From positions 1 through 7,885 of the forward strand of contig CAIOZP010000188.1 of the NCBI GenBank assembly GCA_903862805.1: DNA of 7,885 nt. The letters run 5' to 3'. The position numbers and the translations under genes are program-made. Positions 6,571 through 7,885 of this stretch are shown one piece after another; position 1 is the first letter of the stretch; each line of letters opens with the position of its first letter. The notes under the pieces are model-generated. The model was not told where the DNA came from and did not search any database. It worked only from the letters and a program-made list of their open reading frames with translations. The DNA comes from an uncultured Fibrobacterota bacterium (GTDB lineage: Bacteria; Fibrobacterota; Chitinivibrionia; Chitinivibrionales; CAIOZP01).

Positions 6571-6603
6571 GATTTTTAGTCCGCTTCTTCTGGGCTAAAA
6601 ATC
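6571..6603 (+). promoter_or_regulatory. 12-bp hairpin upstream of the sigma factor gene
   Basis: GATTTTTAGTCC (6571-6582) pairs with GGGCTAAAAATC (6592-6603) over 12 positions, one of them a T-G pair, around a 9-base loop. A run of seven T follows at 6614-6620, 10 bases after the stem, and the sigma start codon lies about 30 bases downstream. The T tract is too far away for a canonical terminator. The structure may be an attenuator-like leader element, an operator, or a stabilising hairpin. Confidence 0.55.
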
Positions 6604-6632
6604 TGCGGCAATATTTTTTTCAATGATGCGTC

Positions 6633-7190
6633 ATGAGGCACATGAGTTCAGCAGCGCAGCGCATTGGCGAGTTTTTCGACAGCGAATATCATCGCATGGT
6701 TTCTTATGTGCGTGGACTCATTCGCGATGCTGCCGATTCGGATGCCAGCGACATCATACAGGATGTTCTGGTTTCGGTGATTTCTTCGGCTGATGCAGCA
6801 GCTCCAATCGAAAACCTTGCGGCTTATGTCTATCGCGGACTTCGCAACCGTGTAATTGATAGAATGCGAAAACGCAAGCCGGTGGTATCTCTCTCGACTC
6901 CAATCGGATACGAAGATGACTCTCTTACACTCGCCGACATGATCCCCGGAACCGGTGGAACCGCTGCCGATGCATATGAGAATAAAACGCGTACAAAGGC
7001 TTTGAAAAAAGCTATAGATAATCTCGATCCTAAAAGCCGTGCCGTTGTGATTGCAACTGAATTTCATGGCAGGAATTTCAAAGATCTTGCTGAGGAGTGG
7101 CGCGAACCGATAGGTACGCTCCTTTCACGGAAGTCCCGCGCTTTGCGAGCGATTGGGATTGAGATGGCCGAGTATCGTTACAATGATTAA
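6633..7190 (+). CDS. ECF-like RNA polymerase sigma factor (sigma-70 family)
   Basis: The 185-residue protein has the two-domain layout of extracytoplasmic-function sigma factors. Region 2 covers about residues 10-85, with FFDSEYHRMVSYVRGLI, the acidic DASDIIQDVLVSV core-binding helix and the basic LRNRVIDRMRKRKP segment. A linker contains LADMIP. Region 4 covers about residues 112-175: ALKKAIDNLDPKSRAVVIATEFHGRNFKDLAEEWREPIGTLLSRKSRAL, a helix-turn-helix with the typical PIGTLLSRKSRA recognition part. It would direct RNA polymerase to a specific promoter set, which is unknown here. No good ribosome binding site precedes either in-frame ATG (6633 or 6642), so initiation looks weak and the exact start is uncertain. 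A small membrane-protein gene follows after 17 bases, a pairing typical of a sigma factor and its membrane partner. Confidence 0.9.
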   Translation: MRHMSSAAQRIGEFFDSEYHRMVSYVRGLIRDAADSDASDIIQDVLVSVISSADAAAPIENLAAYVYRGLRNRVIDRMRKRKPVVSLSTPIGYEDDSLTLADMIPGTGGTAADAYENKTRTKALKKAIDNLDPKSRAVVIATEFHGRNFKDLAEEWREPIGTLLSRKSRALRAIGIEMAEYRYND

Positions 7191-7196
7191 TTTGAC

Positions 7197-7203
7197 AAGG
7201 AGG
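7197..7203 (+). promoter_or_regulatory. Strong ribosome binding site of the membrane protein gene
   Basis: AAGGAGG lies 4 bases before the ATG at 7208. It is far stronger than anything in front of the sigma gene, which predicts that the membrane partner is made in excess of the sigma factor. Confidence 0.8.
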
Positions 7204-7207
7204 AAAT

Positions 7208-7630
7208 ATGGGATGGAATGACAACGAACTGCATCCACACAATGTGGCACTTGGGGTGATAGGAGGGGTGGCAGTGGCTGCGCTTTCAGGGCTTATCATC
7301 GGATGGCTTGTGATGGTGCTGTGGAACTGGCTTCTGCCGGATCTGTTCGGCATCAAACAGATTGGATACTGGCAGGGTTTCGGGCTTGTGCTGCTTGCAA
7401 GGCTTCTTTTCGGAAACATAAACAACGACAATAAGCGTCATTCTATGCACGGTGTTGACCACTCAGGAATGCCATGCCGGATCAAAAGAAAATTCCGGCA
7501 CGCCGGTGACGGCGAGACGTGGAAGCCGCTCGGTTCGCATCACAACTGGAAATATTATGAAAACTACTGGCGTGAAGAAGGCAAATGCGCTTTTGAAAAC
7601 TGGCTTAAAAAAAGCCACGACGGAAATTGA
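7208..7630 (+). CDS. Small two-helix membrane protein paired with the sigma factor
   Basis: The function is not established. The 140-residue protein has a short polar N-terminus, a long hydrophobic helix (about residues 13-43), and the pattern LWNWLLPDLFGIKQIGYWQG (38-57). A second hydrophobic segment (about 53-69) ends in ARLLFG. The C-terminal half is soluble, about 70 residues long, basic and histidine-rich (H78, H81, H85, H98, H111, H112, H137) with C90 and C127. It closes with YYENYWREEGKCAFENWLKK. The LWNWLxPxLFG-xxI-YWQxxGLxxLxRLLFG pattern is, from memory, that of small proteins encoded next to ECF-like sigma genes in other bacteria. The position 17 bases after the sigma gene suggests co-transcription. 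A role as anti-sigma factor, sensor or target of the sigma factor is inference. It lacks the classical zinc-binding HxxxCxxC anti-sigma motif. Confidence 0.75.
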   Translation: MGWNDNELHPHNVALGVIGGVAVAALSGLIIGWLVMVLWNWLLPDLFGIKQIGYWQGFGLVLLARLLFGNINNDNKRHSMHGVDHSGMPCRIKRKFRHAGDGETWKPLGSHHNWKYYENYWREEGKCAFENWLKKSHDGN

Positions 7631-7668
7631 CGATGTATCTGAAAAGCGTAACTTGAAGTATCATAATA

Positions 7669-7706
7669 CCGACGGGTTTCGACAATAGGATCGGGACCCG
7701 TTTCGG
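7669..7706 (+). terminator. Possible weak terminator after the sigma/membrane protein operon
   Basis: ACGGGT (7672-7677) pairs with ACCCGT (7696-7701), and CCG (7669-7671) with CGG (7704-7706) across a 2-base bulge, around an 18-base loop. The downstream sequence is only moderately T-rich (ATTTCCTGATTTCTTCC), with a separate TTTTTT at 7731-7736. It may end the operon poorly or act as a 3' stabiliser. Confidence 0.35.
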
Positions 7707-7779
7707 ATTTCCTGATTTCTTCCATCCCATTTTTTCTGAGAGGCTCTTCTGATTATTTCTCTGCTCATCGCAAATAGTA

Positions 7780-7796
7780 TTTTCCACGCGGGAAAA
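7780..7796. repeat. Inverted repeat upstream of aspS
   Basis: TTTTCC (7780-7785) and GGAAAA (7791-7796) flank the 5-base centre ACGCG, 36 bases before the aspS start. This dyad could be an operator or a small leader hairpin. It shows no T-box or other tRNA-synthetase leader motif. Confidence 0.3.
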
Positions 7797-7831
7797 CTGT
7801 TAAATCATAAAAGAAAAGTCAGAGGCAGATA

Positions 7832-7885
7832 ATGCACGAATACAGATCTCACCACTGCGGAGCGCTTCGTAAATCAGATGGTGGC
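7832..7885 (+). CDS. aspS: Aspartyl-tRNA synthetase, N-terminal fragment cut by the window end
   Basis: Only 18 codons are visible, beginning MHEYRSHHCGALRKSDGG. This is the characteristic opening of bacterial aspartyl-tRNA synthetases (MxxYRTHxCGxLRxxDxG), just ahead of the OB-fold anticodon-binding domain. The enzyme charges tRNA-Asp, and in many bacteria without asparaginyl-tRNA synthetase the non-discriminating form also charges tRNA-Asn. The fragment cannot tell which type this is. AGAGG (7821-7825) lies 6 bases upstream and supports the start. About 200 bases separate it from the preceding gene, so it is probably transcribed from its own promoter. The call rests on a short but distinctive match. 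Confidence 0.8.
   Translation, partial: MHEYRSHHCGALRKSDGG

Noticed and set aside
7801..7885. T-box or other synthetase-type leader before aspS
   Set aside because: No T-box consensus, specifier-loop layout or antiterminator was seen, and the spacer is short and simple.
1..7885. CRISPR arrays, tRNA or rRNA genes, insertion sequences
   Set aside because: No regularly spaced direct repeats, cloverleaf with CCA end, rRNA landmark or transposase motif was found on either strand.

Overview
The window carries seven complete protein genes, one predicted membrane-protein gene and the first codons of a ninth gene. The source looks like a Gram-negative, probably anaerobic or microaerobic bacterium of roughly even base composition. 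The anaerobe-type (class I) hybrid cluster protein and the di-iron hemerythrin suggest the lifestyle. The sequence alone does not fix the phylum. A member of the PVC group (Lentisphaerota/Kiritimatiellota type) or a Bacteroidota-like lineage would fit the sigma-factor module, but this is an impression and was not demonstrated.

Layout. (1) Positions 1-360 hold no gene. This is GC-rich, repeat-laden DNA with a perfect 34-bp palindrome (121-154), a second GC hairpin beside it, and short repeated words. (2) hcp (431-2059) is a single-gene unit with a plausible promoter, a strong ribosome binding site and a textbook intrinsic terminator. (3) About 570 bases (2119-2690) hold no convincing gene. The end of this stretch probably carries the promoter of the next operon, and the stem-loops of its leader follow. 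(4) A tight plus-strand operon follows: yicC (2806-3687), rpoZ (3712-3933), coaBC (3940-5112) and a family 4-type uracil-DNA glycosylase (5109-5876). Gaps shrink from 24 to 6 bases and end in a 4-base ATGA overlap. (5) A minus-strand bacteriohemerythrin gene (5941-6348) converges on this operon and has its own promoter and terminator. (6) A plus-strand pair encodes an ECF-like sigma factor (6633-7190) and a small two-helix membrane protein (7208-7630). A 12-bp hairpin precedes the sigma gene. (7) The first 18 codons of aspS begin at 7832 and run off the end.

How the genes fit together. The central operon groups housekeeping nucleic-acid and cofactor functions: an endoribonuclease-family protein, the RNA polymerase omega subunit, coenzyme A synthesis and uracil repair. 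It resembles the widespread yicC-gmk-rpoZ-coaBC order but lacks gmk between yicC and rpoZ. Hcp (nitric oxide/hydroxylamine chemistry) and hemerythrin (oxygen or nitric oxide binding) are not co-transcribed but both suit a cell that meets oxidative or nitrosative stress. The sigma factor/membrane protein pair looks like a self-contained regulatory module and is the least characterised part of the window. No mobile element, CRISPR array, tRNA or rRNA was recognised.
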